From the NCBI GenBank assembly GCA_030605045.1, contig JAUWBK010000003.1, positions 1-24,168 of the forward strand: a DNA stretch of 24,168 nucleotides, written 5' to 3'. Below, piece after piece: positions 13,663-21,272 of this stretch; the stretch's first letter is position 1; each line of letters begins with the position of its first letter. Origin of the DNA: Dehalococcoidia bacterium. GTDB taxonomy: Bacteria; Chloroflexota; Dehalococcoidia; Dehalococcoidales; RBG-16-60-22. The notes beneath the pieces were generated by a model, which searched no databases, had not been told where the DNA came from, and saw nothing but the letters and a program-made list of their open reading frames with translations. The position numbers were made by a program, and so were the translations under genes.

Positions 13663-13692
13663 ATTTTAGCCTCAAAATCCCCTCTCTGTCAA
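13663..13692 (-). promoter_or_regulatory. Promoter of tRNA-Gly
   Basis: Minus-strand TTGACA (13692-13687), 18-base spacer, TAAAAT (13668-13663). Transcription would start about six bases before the mature tRNA 5' end. The promoter begins within about 10 bases of the stop of the upstream CDP-alcohol transferase gene. Confidence 0.75.
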
Positions 13693-13701
13693 ACAGGGTG
13701 G

Positions 13702-14316
13702 TTAGTCGCCCTTTTGTCCGAGGTATCGATGCAGGAAAATAAGCCGATAAAAAACCGTCAGGTTGGTTAAAATGGCAATGACAATAAGACAGAAGTAAGC
13801 CTGTCCAGTAATGGCGCCAAGCATGATCAAGAAAAGCCTTATATCACGTGAGGCGAGTGATTTGAGTCCTTTATCAAAGAGATGCCGATAATCAGCACTA
13901 ATACGGGCTCTGGTATAGCTAAAGCAAAGGGTACCAGTCATGGCTAGAAAGCCGACTAGCCAGATTCCGGGATAACTCTCGTGGGATAAGGACCACAAAG
14001 TAAGCCCCAACACTATCAAAATATCAGCATAGCGGTCAAGCACCGAGTCTAAAAAACCACCAAGGGTAGAGGTCATACCTTTTCGCCGCGCCAAACTACC
14101 ATCGATACCATCAACAATAGATGATAACTGAGCCAATAGACCCCCTACTATATTCAGACCAGAAATGAAGCTGATAAAAGACAAAAGGGCAACGCCAAAC
14201 GCTGCCCAAGTTACTTGATTGGGGGTTATTTTTGTTTTTGCCAATAGCTGTGCCAACGGTTCCGATGCTTTCCTATTTAGATGCTTCGAAATGTAGCCGT
14301 CGTAAACAGCTTCCAT
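13702..14316 (-). CDS. CDP-alcohol phosphatidyltransferase family protein (DIPP-synthase-like)
   Basis: Integral membrane enzyme that transfers a phospho-alcohol from a CDP-alcohol to another alcohol. The full family motif is present: D69-G-I-D72-G-x2-A76-R77-x8-G86-x3-D90-x3-D94, with all four aspartates. About five or six hydrophobic helices follow the usual family plan. The ATG at 14316 is preferred, because an earlier in-frame codon at 14373 would overlap the upstream gene by 49 bases and add a non-conserved tail. It lies eight bases after an inositol-phosphate cytidylyltransferase-like gene. In many thermophiles these two activities are one bifunctional protein making di-myo-inositol phosphate phosphate. 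That context suggests this role; phospholipid synthesis is the alternative. Confidence 0.85.
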   Translation of the reverse strand: MEAVYDGYISKHLNRKASEPLAQLLAKTKITPNQVTWAAFGVALLSFISFISGLNIVGGLLAQLSSIVDGIDGSLARRKGMTSTLGGFLDSVLDRYADILIVLGLTLWSLSHESYPGIWLVGFLAMTGTLCFSYTRARISADYRHLFDKGLKSLASRDIRLFLIMLGAITGQAYFCLIVIAILTNLTVFYRLIFLHRYLGQKGD

Positions 14317-14324
14317 ATTGCCGC

Positions 14325-15050
14325 CTACATCCTCACCAGGTTTAAGTCTTCTTCGGTATCCACATCTACCCAAAAGCAGCCACTAACATCACAGGTTTGA
14401 AAACAATGTCCTTCGCTAATTAAGAAACGAACAACATCAGTGATTTCAATGCCAATACCAAACTGCTGAATTAGCTCCTGCACAGCTTGAAAGAATTTCT
14501 CGGTGATCATAAAGACCCCAGTATCAAGGGCATCCCAGTAAGCCAGCTCTTTGCCAATGTCCTTAATACAACCATCACGATCAACAGTAACCTTGGTTGC
14601 CTCGGCTATTTCATGGTACTGCGCTGGTGTGTAATCAATACAAAGCGTTTCACTAAAGCTCTGCCTATCCAAAAGACTTTTGACTAGCTTCTCATTGATT
14701 AGATGGTCTCCCATGCAAAGAACAATGGGTTCTCCTTGTGCCCAATCTCTAGCCTGATATAGCGAAATAGCACTGCCTCCGAAATAATGAGGATTGGTAA
14801 TATATTGTAAATTGACACCAAAGCTGGCGCCACTGCCCAGCGCCTCGATTACTTTGTCACCGAGATAACCAACCACAATCGCTATTTCACTGATTCCAAC
14901 CGAGACCAATGCCTCGATAGGGTACGTGATGAGTGGTGTCTTGTCCCTCACCGGCAACAGAACTTTGGGACAGCTGCTGGTTAGGGAACCTAATCGGTCA
15001 CCATCACCAGCAGCTAGGATAACACCTCTATCAACTTTTCTCTTAGCCAT
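14325..15050 (-). CDS. Inositol-1-phosphate cytidylyltransferase-like NTP transferase
   Basis: Predicted to make a CDP-alcohol, probably CDP-inositol from CTP and inositol-1-phosphate. The 241-residue protein has GVILAAGDGDRLG (9-21), a PK motif at 28-29, MGDH at 113-116 and EATKV followed by IGKELAYWDALDTGVF (165-180). The MxDH metal motif and the IGK-L--WD--DTGVF block are features I associate with the cytidylyltransferase half of bifunctional IPCT/DIPPS proteins. Its length matches that half, and the next gene supplies the other half. A consensus promoter lies 32 bases upstream. Inositol-1-phosphate synthase is not in the window. Choline- or phosphonate-CMP transferase is the main alternative. 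Confidence 0.8.
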   Translation of the reverse strand: MAKRKVDRGVILAAGDGDRLGSLTSSCPKVLLPVRDKTPLITYPIEALVSVGISEIAIVVGYLGDKVIEALGSGASFGVNLQYITNPHYFGGSAISLYQARDWAQGEPIVLCMGDHLINEKLVKSLLDRQSFSETLCIDYTPAQYHEIAEATKVTVDRDGCIKDIGKELAYWDALDTGVFMITEKFFQAVQELIQQFGIGIEITDVVRFLISEGHCFQTCDVSGCFWVDVDTEEDLNLVRM

Positions 15051-15081
15051 TATGAAGACTCACTTCCCCTACTCGGACTTG

Positions 15082-15110
15082 AGTTTAGTTATTATTCACC
15101 GCATTGTCAA
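15082..15110 (-). promoter_or_regulatory. Promoter of the cytidylyltransferase/CDP-alcohol transferase operon
   Basis: Minus-strand TTGACA (15110-15105), 17-base spacer, TAAACT (15087-15082), 32 bases before the start codon. Confidence 0.7.
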
Positions 15111-15187
15111 GCCCCTTGAACCCTTGTCCTTAAACAATTTAGCTGCGATTTTGGAGATAGGCACATTGGGCATATTTTTGGTTGGCG

Positions 15188-15216
15188 TTGACAATCATTA
15201 CGAAGATGACTAAAAT
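15188..15216 (+). promoter_or_regulatory. Promoter of the nitroreductase gene
   Basis: TTGACA (15188-15193), 17-base spacer, TAAAAT (15211-15216): a near-consensus sigma70 promoter ending 43 bases before the start codon. It is divergent from the promoter at 15082-15110. Confidence 0.75.
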
Positions 15217-15259
15217 GTCAAACACAACCATAACGTGAGTGAAGGGAGACGAGTTACAA

Positions 15260-15769
15260 ATGGAAGCGATGGAGGCTATTCTATCTCGAAGGAGTATTCG
15301 TCGGTATACCGCCGAACCAGTTCCGGAAAAAGTGATACAGGAATTGTTAGAAGCTGCCATGAGTGCTCCGTCGGCAAACAATGAGCAACCTTGGCATTTT
15401 ATCATCATTAATGACCGTCGGATTCTTGATGAAATCCCAAAATATCATCCCTATTCTTATATGCTCAGGGAAGCTCCTTTGGCAATTGCCGTTTGTGGAG
15501 ATTCAAGACGAGAAACAGTTAAAGGATACTGGATTCAAGATTGCTCAGCAGCCACAGAAAATATTCTGATTGCCGCTCAGGCGAAAGGTCTAGGAGCAGT
15601 ATGGCTTGGTGTATATCCCAGGGAAGAACGGGCCATCGCCATCCAAAAATTACTTGGGCTTCCTGAACACATTATACCGTTATGTCTTGTTTCGGTTGGT
15701 TATCCCGCCGAGAAAAAGCCCCACGCCAATAGATACGACCCCTCCAGAATTCACCACAACCGTTGGTAA
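15260..15769 (+). CDS. Nitroreductase family FMN protein
   Basis: FMN-dependent NAD(P)H oxidoreductase fold. The 169-residue protein starts with the family's RRSIRRY motif (FMN phosphate contacts), then LEAAMSAPSANNEQPW, and ends with GLGAVWLGV and a VSVGYPAEKK segment before the C-terminus. Length suits the short clade of nitroreductases. Physiological substrates of this clade are often unknown; nitro-compounds, quinones or flavins are possible. The start at 15260 is chosen because GGGAG lies upstream; a second Met three codons later is also possible and an upstream GTG would add non-conserved residues. It has its own promoter and is followed after 31 bases by the YdjM-like gene, possibly in one transcript. 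Confidence 0.9.
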   Translation: MEAMEAILSRRSIRRYTAEPVPEKVIQELLEAAMSAPSANNEQPWHFIIINDRRILDEIPKYHPYSYMLREAPLAIAVCGDSRRETVKGYWIQDCSAATENILIAAQAKGLGAVWLGVYPREERAIAIQKLLGLPEHIIPLCLVSVGYPAEKKPHANRYDPSRIHHNRW

Positions 15770-15800
15770 CAACTTATCATTTTAAAGAAGTAAAGACAAG

Positions 15801-16442
15801 ATGTTAGTGCTGGGACACGCTGGAATTACCCTTGGTGCCGCTGCCCTTTTGTCTGGTGTACTGGGTAGTCGCATCTCCAAAACTACGGAAAAAGAAAGCT
15901 TAGAGCCTTTTTCACCTTCATTGAGAAAATCTAAAACTACGAACAGCTTTCCAAACCAAAAGAAATCGTGGTTTACCTCTTTGGTAAGCCGCATAGATCT
16001 AAGACTCCTCTTGATAGGCTCCCTTCTGCCTGACATTATTGATAAGCCTATCGGCCTTTACTTCTTCAGGGAAACCTTCAGTAACGGCCGAATTTTTTGC
16101 CATACGCTTATTTTTCTTATCTTGGTTACAGTTGCCGGGTTTTACTTTTATCACCGTCGTGGCAGAACTTGGGGACTTGCTTTTCCCCCCGGTATTCTCA
16201 CCCATCTCATCTTAGATCAAATGTGGCATACCCCTCGAACTTTACTCTGGCCACTACTCGGCCTCAACTTCGAAAGAATAGGTATCAGCAGTTGGGCAGC
16301 GAATATCTTCCATGCCCTGCTCACTGACCCCGCAGTTTATATACCAGAGTTAGTCGGAGCAGTAATACTCCTTTGGTTTACGTGGGTGCTGCTGAACACT
16401 AAGAAAACTTTCGTTTTTATCAAATACGGACAAATCCGATGA
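15801..16442 (+). CDS. YdjM/DUF457-like membrane-bound metal-dependent hydrolase
   Basis: The 213-residue protein begins with a HAGITLG segment, then a polar insert rich in S, K and E (about 26-60). GSLLPDIIDKP follows, then a His in CHTLIF and THLILDQMWH. This pattern of His and Asp between short membrane helices is that of the YdjM/DUF457 family, annotated as inner-membrane metal-dependent hydrolases with unknown substrate. About four hydrophobic segments are visible. The polar insert near residue 40 is longer than I would expect. The ATG has a weak ribosome site. It lies downstream of the nitroreductase and upstream of the glycan-locus promoters. Confidence 0.75.
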   Translation: MLVLGHAGITLGAAALLSGVLGSRISKTTEKESLEPFSPSLRKSKTTNSFPNQKKSWFTSLVSRIDLRLLLIGSLLPDIIDKPIGLYFFRETFSNGRIFCHTLIFLILVTVAGFYFYHRRGRTWGLAFPPGILTHLILDQMWHTPRTLLWPLLGLNFERIGISSWAANIFHALLTDPAVYIPELVGAVILLWFTWVLLNTKKTFVFIKYGQIR

Positions 16443-16501
16443 CTTTCCTCAAACTATAGGCAAATTTGGTGAAAAGAACGTCTTGCCTTCGACACAAGGC
16501 A

Positions 16502-16530
16502 TTGACACGTGAGTACTTTAGCGTTATGAC
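16502..16530 (+). promoter_or_regulatory. Upstream promoter of the glycan operon
   Basis: TTGACA, 17-base spacer, TATGAC. It directly abuts a small hairpin (TGCCTT at 16484-16489 with AAGGCA at 16496-16501) that could end the previous transcript or bind a regulator. Confidence 0.4.
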
Positions 16531-16554
16531 CTCACCTGCCCCCAGAGCAAAATC

Positions 16555-16583
16555 TTGCTTAAGGAAGCTGGGTAAGTTATAAT
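16555..16583 (+). promoter_or_regulatory. Proximal promoter of the glycan operon
   Basis: TTGCTT (16555-16560), 17-base spacer, TATAAT (16578-16583). Transcription would start near 16590, about 22 bases before the GTG start. Confidence 0.6.
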
Positions 16584-16611
16584 AATCGGCGACTGGGCAG
16601 GAGGCTTATCA

Positions 16612-17496
16612 GTGAAAGCAATTATGTTGGCGGCTGGTGAAGGAACCCGTTGTTACCCCTTCACCTATCTTTCCCCTAAAATCTTCCAACAAGTTGGTGG
16701 CATACCCCTTTTGGAATACATGCTCTCCTGGTTTGGCGGCACCCCGGAAATTGAGAAGCTCTATACTGTGGTAAGGGATGATTCTATAGTAGCCACACTC
16801 AAACACTATATCCAGAAGAGAAAACCATACCTTACCGAGATTGTGGATTTATTCGGGCGACTGGGGTACAAAGTCGAGTATACCAATCCGGACTTTGAAA
16901 TCGAGGTCATCAGGGCTAATGGGTGGGGAACCGGTGGCGACCTGAGACACGCCATAGATAAGATAATTTCAGTGGATGAATTAGGTGAGGATTTTCTTGT
17001 TTGCTATGCGGACTACGTCATAACTCGAAAACTACTCAATGGGGAAATCTCCCCACAACTAAATCTTTCCGAGATTATCGAATATCATAAGAATTGCAAA
17101 AGGGCTTTAGATACGGTGGTAACCATGTCATTCATTGTGGTAAAAAGGGAAGAAGCAACGAGATTCGGGGTTGGCCAACTTGAAGAAGTCGATGGTTTTA
17201 AACTTGTCCGCGCTTTTACCGAAAAGCCAAACATTAAAGATATTGCTGAGAATCCTCCGATAAATGCTGGGGTTTACGTACTCGATAGCGATTTTGTTCT
17301 CTCCAATCTCGATGAGTTTCTTCCGAACAAGCCAAATACCAGCCTAGAAAGGAACCTTATAGAGCGACTGGCAAAAGAAAAAAAGTCAATATTGGCAGCC
17401 TATTTGCTGGATCTTTGCGCCTGGTTCGATGTAGGGACATTGGAGCAACTCATTGAAGTTAATGCTTATATTGCGTTAAAGAAACTGGAAAGATGA
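16612..17496 (+). CDS. NDP-sugar pyrophosphorylase-like nucleotidyltransferase
   Basis: Single-domain sugar nucleotidyltransferase of 294 residues. It opens with the signature LAAGEGTRCYPFTYLSPK; the usual Arg-x-x-Pro-x-T layout is kept, with Cys-Tyr in place of the common L-x pair. It has a CYADYV metal-site strand near residue 125, FTEKP near 202, NAGVYVLD near 222 and DVGT near the C-terminus. There is no beta-helix domain. It probably makes an NDP-hexose for the glycan genes that follow; the base and sugar cannot be read from sequence alone. The GTG start has AGGAGG seven bases upstream. Its end overlaps the epimerase start by four bases (ATGA), so the two are translationally coupled. A region at about 60-110 looks longer than in standard RmlA. 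Confidence 0.85.
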   Translation: MKAIMLAAGEGTRCYPFTYLSPKIFQQVGGIPLLEYMLSWFGGTPEIEKLYTVVRDDSIVATLKHYIQKRKPYLTEIVDLFGRLGYKVEYTNPDFEIEVIRANGWGTGGDLRHAIDKIISVDELGEDFLVCYADYVITRKLLNGEISPQLNLSEIIEYHKNCKRALDTVVTMSFIVVKREEATRFGVGQLEEVDGFKLVRAFTEKPNIKDIAENPPINAGVYVLDSDFVLSNLDEFLPNKPNTSLERNLIERLAKEKKSILAAYLLDLCAWFDVGTLEQLIEVNAYIALKKLER

Positions 17497-18428
17497 AGAA
17501 AGTAGTTGTCACTGGAGGGGCTGGTTTCATTGGCTCTCACTTGACTGAGGAGCTGGCGAAACAGGATTGTTTCGTCATCGTTCTAGACGACCTTTCCACA
17601 GGGAACCTGGAAAATGTTGAAGAACTTCTTAGAAAAAACAATGTCAATTTCGTTCAGGGTAGCATAACCGACCTTATCTTGCTTAATAAGCTTTTTGAAG
17701 GTGTCAAATATGTATTCCATCAAGCGGCTCTAGCCAGAGTTCCTCGCAGCATAGAAGATCCCTTAGCCACCAATGAAATAAACATAAAAGGAACTCTAAA
17801 CGTGCTACTGGCAGCCAAAGGTAATAGTGTAGAAAAAGTTATCTATGCTTCCTCTTCCTCAATCTACGGGGATACGATTACTTTACCTCAAAAAGAAAAC
17901 ATGCCTCCCAATCCCCTGTCTCCTTACGCCCTGACCAAATTAACGGGCGAATATTACTGCGCTATCTTTCGCCAAATCTACGGGTTGTCCACTGTTTGCC
18001 TAAGGTACTTTAATGTCTATGGCTCAAGGCAAGACCCTTATTCCCAATACGCCATGGTTATTCCTGCCTTCATCGGCAGGATTTCCCACAACATGCCACC
18101 AGTTATCTTTGGCGACGGCGAGCAGAGTCGGGATTTTACCTTTATCAAAGATGTGGTTAGGGCAAACATTCTAGCCGCTGAGAATGATGCTGAAGGCGTA
18201 TTCAATATTGGAAGCGGTAAAAATATCACCATAAACCGACTAGCTGAAATCATCCTTAACTTAATGCAAAAAGACCTGAAGCCGATCCATCAGAAGTCCC
18301 GACCTGGCGACCCTAGACATACTTTGGCTGACATCTCCAAGGCCAAGAGCTTTGGCTATGAGCCTAAGTGGAGGTTAGTGGATGGAATAAAGGAGATTAT
18401 CCCTTTTTATGATCGAAGCGAGGTCTGA
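17493..18428 (+). CDS. UDP-hexose / UDP-N-acetylhexosamine 4-epimerase-like SDR
   Basis: Extended short-chain dehydrogenase that inverts C4 of a UDP-sugar using tightly bound NAD. NAD-binding GGAGFIG is at 8-14, an Asp-rich DDLSTGN follows the second strand, and the catalytic Ser lies in the SSSS run at 120-123, with Y145-x3-K149. The ALARVPRSIEDP segment near 80-91 resembles WbpP-type enzymes acting on UDP-GlcNAc(A) more than GalE. The C-terminal half has the GDGEQSRDFTFIKDV motif typical of the family. Length of 311 is normal. It overlaps the upstream nucleotidyltransferase by four bases. It probably supplies a HexNAc or hexose donor for the glycosyltransferases further on. Confidence 0.85.
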   Translation: MKKVVVTGGAGFIGSHLTEELAKQDCFVIVLDDLSTGNLENVEELLRKNNVNFVQGSITDLILLNKLFEGVKYVFHQAALARVPRSIEDPLATNEINIKGTLNVLLAAKGNSVEKVIYASSSSIYGDTITLPQKENMPPNPLSPYALTKLTGEYYCAIFRQIYGLSTVCLRYFNVYGSRQDPYSQYAMVIPAFIGRISHNMPPVIFGDGEQSRDFTFIKDVVRANILAAENDAEGVFNIGSGKNITINRLAEIILNLMQKDLKPIHQKSRPGDPRHTLADISKAKSFGYEPKWRLVDGIKEIIPFYDRSEV

Positions 18429-18491
18429 GAATGCGCCTCTGGCTTTGAAAACGATGTTACTGAACTTTGACAATCGATAAATCATGGGTCA

Positions 18492-18506
18492 GGAGCAAAT
18501 TGCTCC
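18492..18506. promoter_or_regulatory. 15-bp palindrome upstream of ugd
   Basis: GGAGCAA-A-TTGCTCC: perfect 7-base arms around one base, about 85 bases before the ugd start, in a 161-base gap. It has the size of an operator; as RNA it would be only a weak hairpin because the loop is too short. No matching promoter is clear beside it. Confidence 0.4.
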
Positions 18507-18589
18507 ACTAATAGACTCTAAACAAGGAGTTTCATGGCTCCGCATAAGTTGATTACCATTTCAGGTCTCAAATAATAAGGAGAGGAACA

Positions 18590-19834
18590 GTGAAGATTTC
18601 AATTATAGGGGCCGGTTATGTTGGCCTTGTGAGCGCAGCTTGTCTCGCGAAATTGGGAAATGAGGTTACCATCATAGATATTGATGAAGAGAGACTACAT
18701 GCAATACGTAACAGGGTTTCTCCTATGTATGAGGACGGATTGGATGAACTTCTAGGTCAAGTTCACCTCGAAGTAAGTGCTGACTATCAAAAGATCTTAC
18801 CCTCAGATGTAATTTTCATGTGCTTAGGCACACCTTCAGACGAGAGTGGCATAATCCTGGTATATATAAAAGAGGCAGCAAAGGAAATCGCTGATATACT
18901 GAAAACAAAACAAGACTATTGTGTGGTCGCTGTAAAGAGTACGGTAATTCCGGGCGCAACAGAAGAGTTAATCATCCCTATCCTGGAAACATCAGGAAGG
19001 AAAGTAGGTGACGATTTTGGAGTCTGTATGAGTCCGGAATTCTTAAGTGAAGGGAAAGCGATAAAAGACTTCATGAATCCAGCTAGAATTATTATTGGGC
19101 AATACGATAGTAAGTCTGGCGATACCCTTTGCGGACTTTACAGTGCCTTTAAGGCTCCTATAATGCGTACAAGCCTTAAAGCCGCAGAAATGATAAAACT
19201 TGCATCAAATGCCTTTTTAGCAACCAAGATATCGTACATAAACGAGATCGGTAATATTTGTAAAAAGCTAGGCATCGATACTTATGAGGTAGCCAAAGGA
19301 ATGGGTTTTGACGAGCGAATTGGGAACAGGTTCCTAAATGCTGGTATAGGTTTCGGGGGATCTTGCCTTCCAAAAGACCTTAGGATGCTTGTTGCAAAAG
19401 CAAAAGAGATACAATACGAACCTGAAATTCTGGAAGCGGTATTACAATTGAATGCTACACTAGCACTAAACATGGTCAATTTGCTTAAGAAACATGTCCC
19501 ATTAAAGGGGGCAGTAATAGGACTTCTTGGATTAGCTTTTAAGCCAGGTACCGACGATGTTAGGGATTCGCAAGCTATTAAAATCACCGAAGTTTTGATC
19601 AGGGAAGGCGCTACCGTGAAAGCCTATGATCCGCTGGCAGTTACCAATTTCAATAAGCTATACCCTCAAATACAGTACGTAACAAAGGAAGAAGTCTTAA
19701 ATTCTGATGCTATCCTCATTGTCACCGAGTGGGGAGAGTTCAACAATTTAGACTATAGAGGAAAGGTTGTTATTGATGGCAGAAGAGTAGCCAAAGCTAG
19801 AGAGGCAAGAATTTACGAAGGTGTGTGCTGGTAG
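18590..19834 (+). CDS. ugd: UDP-glucose 6-dehydrogenase
   Basis: Oxidises UDP-glucose to UDP-glucuronate with two NAD+. The 414-residue protein has GAGYVG at 7-12, a VKSTVIPGATEE segment, SPEFLSEGKAI with the catalytic-loop Glu, a KLASNAFLATKISYINE helix with the catalytic Lys, and catalytic Cys259 in GFGGSCLPKD. The C-terminal domain has GLAFKPGTDDVRDS and the final DGR strand. All key residues are present. The start is a GTG with AAGGAGAGG upstream. It follows the epimerase after 161 bases containing a palindrome, so it may be separately regulated. UDP-glucuronate could feed the glycan locus. In the third block, GIILVYIKEAA replaces the usual G-x-x-D-L-S pattern, a minor deviation. Confidence 0.93.
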   Translation: MKISIIGAGYVGLVSAACLAKLGNEVTIIDIDEERLHAIRNRVSPMYEDGLDELLGQVHLEVSADYQKILPSDVIFMCLGTPSDESGIILVYIKEAAKEIADILKTKQDYCVVAVKSTVIPGATEELIIPILETSGRKVGDDFGVCMSPEFLSEGKAIKDFMNPARIIIGQYDSKSGDTLCGLYSAFKAPIMRTSLKAAEMIKLASNAFLATKISYINEIGNICKKLGIDTYEVAKGMGFDERIGNRFLNAGIGFGGSCLPKDLRMLVAKAKEIQYEPEILEAVLQLNATLALNMVNLLKKHVPLKGAVIGLLGLAFKPGTDDVRDSQAIKITEVLIREGATVKAYDPLAVTNFNKLYPQIQYVTKEEVLNSDAILIVTEWGEFNNLDYRGKVVIDGRRVAKAREARIYEGVCW

Positions 19835-19912
19835 CTAGTAGATATCATATAACTAGCGCAAATTAGTTGACCATGTGCGGCACTAATTCACTTACCATTT
19901 TTGAGATTGGAA

Positions 19913-20230
19913 ATGAAAATCCTTAATGAATCTGCTGCACTAAAGCCGCAGATTACTCAAAAAGGTGGAATCATTAAACTAGTATTAAGAACTCTCATGC
20001 GTTTGGATAATCTTTACTATAAAGGAATTTCCAGATTAGCCTCGATTGACCTGCCCCCCGAAAAGGAGTCCAGTTTTAATGTTAGACTGGAATCTAAGGA
20101 AGGGGGAAAATCATGGTCAGGAAAAAGACCAGCCGAAAGTGTTTGCCCCATTCCGAGGAGAGACATTGATGATTTAGTATCTCTCAATAAATATAGAACT
20201 GCGCTACAGTCCAACAGTGGTAAGAAATAA
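19913..20230 (+). CDS. Small orphan protein, possibly a remnant
   Basis: A 105-residue frame between ugd and the GT2 gene. It has a basic, amphipathic helical segment (KLVLRTLMRLDNLYYKGISR) in the first half and a polar, low-complexity second half; no membrane helix or motif. The helical segment loosely recalls the start of some polysaccharide-associated SAM methyltransferases. However, the conserved region expected after it is missing, so it could be the leftover N-terminus of such a gene. ATG 19913 has a GAGA-like ribosome site; a TTG four codons earlier is another option. The 78 bases upstream contain only a small stem (19834-19857) around the ugd stop. Treat as hypothetical. Confidence 0.4.
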   Translation: MKILNESAALKPQITQKGGIIKLVLRTLMRLDNLYYKGISRLASIDLPPEKESSFNVRLESKEGGKSWSGKRPAESVCPIPRRDIDDLVSLNKYRTALQSNSGKK

Positions 20231-20253
20231 TCATTTGAAACAGGGCCAATGTT

Positions 20254-21240
20254 ATGGATGACCCTAAAATCAGCGTCATAATGTCCGTATACAACGGAGA
20301 GAGATACCTCAAGCAGGCGATTGAGAGCATCCTCAATCAAACTTTCACTGATTTTGAGTTGATCATTGTAAATGACGGTTCGACGGATAATTCTTTGAAA
20401 ATAATCCAGAGTTATGATGATACTAGAATCCGATTAATAAATAACAAAGCTAATATTGGTTTAACAAAATCTTTGAATAAGGCAATTAAACAAGCCCACG
20501 GAGAATATATTGCCAGGCAGGATGCCGATGATATTTCTCTACACAACCGTTTTGAGGAGCAACTAAGATACTTTGAGAGGTATCTGAACGTGGCATTGCT
20601 GGGTACCAGCGTTTATCTGATAGATGAGAATGGAAAAACATTGGGAAAAAGGATAGCGCTGACAAACCCAGGCAAACAACTGCTGAAAGAAAACCAGTTC
20701 AACCATGGCTCCACAATGTTCAAGAAGGAGGCGGTCGTTAGATTGGGGGAATACAATGAACTACTCAGATATTCGCAGGATTACGAGCTTTGGCTAAGAA
20801 TGGCAAAGCATTATGAGGTAAGGAATCTAGCACGGGCATTATATAAACTAAGGTTTCATGGTGAAGTCGTTACCTTTAAGCATGCAGGTGAATCAGCACT
20901 ATATCACCTACTGGCACTTAGATTGGCTAGAAATAATTTTGATGAGAAATTGTTGGAAACTATAAACAACAATGGCATAAAAGGTCTGTACTACCATTTA
21001 AACGGAAACGAGAAGGTTCTTTTTCATAAACTAGTTGCTAATATGCTTGTTAAAGGTAAATATATAAAGAGGGCGAGGGAAGAGTATAAGACGGCGTTCA
21101 GGTTGAATCATTTTAATATAAAAAATACTCTAAACCTTCTATTATCATATCTTGGAGAAAACACTTTATATCAGAGCCACAAGACATACACAACTATTAA
21201 GAATTTTTTATGGTATTTGAAGAACTTTGCTTTCAAGTAG
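20254..21240 (+). CDS. GT2-family glycosyltransferase
   Basis: Inverting GT-A glycosyltransferase using an NDP-sugar and divalent metal. The 328-residue protein begins SVIMSVYNGERYL, has ESILNQTFTDFE and IVNDGSTDNS, the metal-binding DADD at 90-93 and, near residue 170, SQDYELWLRM with the probable catalytic base. That pattern is the usual one for cell-surface glycan GT2 enzymes. A basic, helical C-terminus (about 215-328) has no clear membrane span, suggesting a cytosolic or peripheral enzyme. The ribosome site is weak (CAGGG). It is the last gene of the plus-strand glycan set and its stop lies 32 bases from that of the minus-strand dehydrogenase. Base composition is AT-richer than in the genes to its right, hinting at separate acquisition. 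Confidence 0.9.
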   Translation: MDDPKISVIMSVYNGERYLKQAIESILNQTFTDFELIIVNDGSTDNSLKIIQSYDDTRIRLINNKANIGLTKSLNKAIKQAHGEYIARQDADDISLHNRFEEQLRYFERYLNVALLGTSVYLIDENGKTLGKRIALTNPGKQLLKENQFNHGSTMFKKEAVVRLGEYNELLRYSQDYELWLRMAKHYEVRNLARALYKLRFHGEVVTFKHAGESALYHLLALRLARNNFDEKLLETINNNGIKGLYYHLNGNEKVLFHKLVANMLVKGKYIKRAREEYKTAFRLNHFNIKNTLNLLLSYLGENTLYQSHKTYTTIKNFLWYLKNFAFK

Positions 21241-21272
21241 AACTGAAAACAATGTGACACTCTCTATATCTG

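Noticed and set aside
18484..18552. 22-codon frame upstream of ugd, possible leader peptide
   Set aside because: No ribosome site, no telling codon run and no attenuator-type terminator after it.
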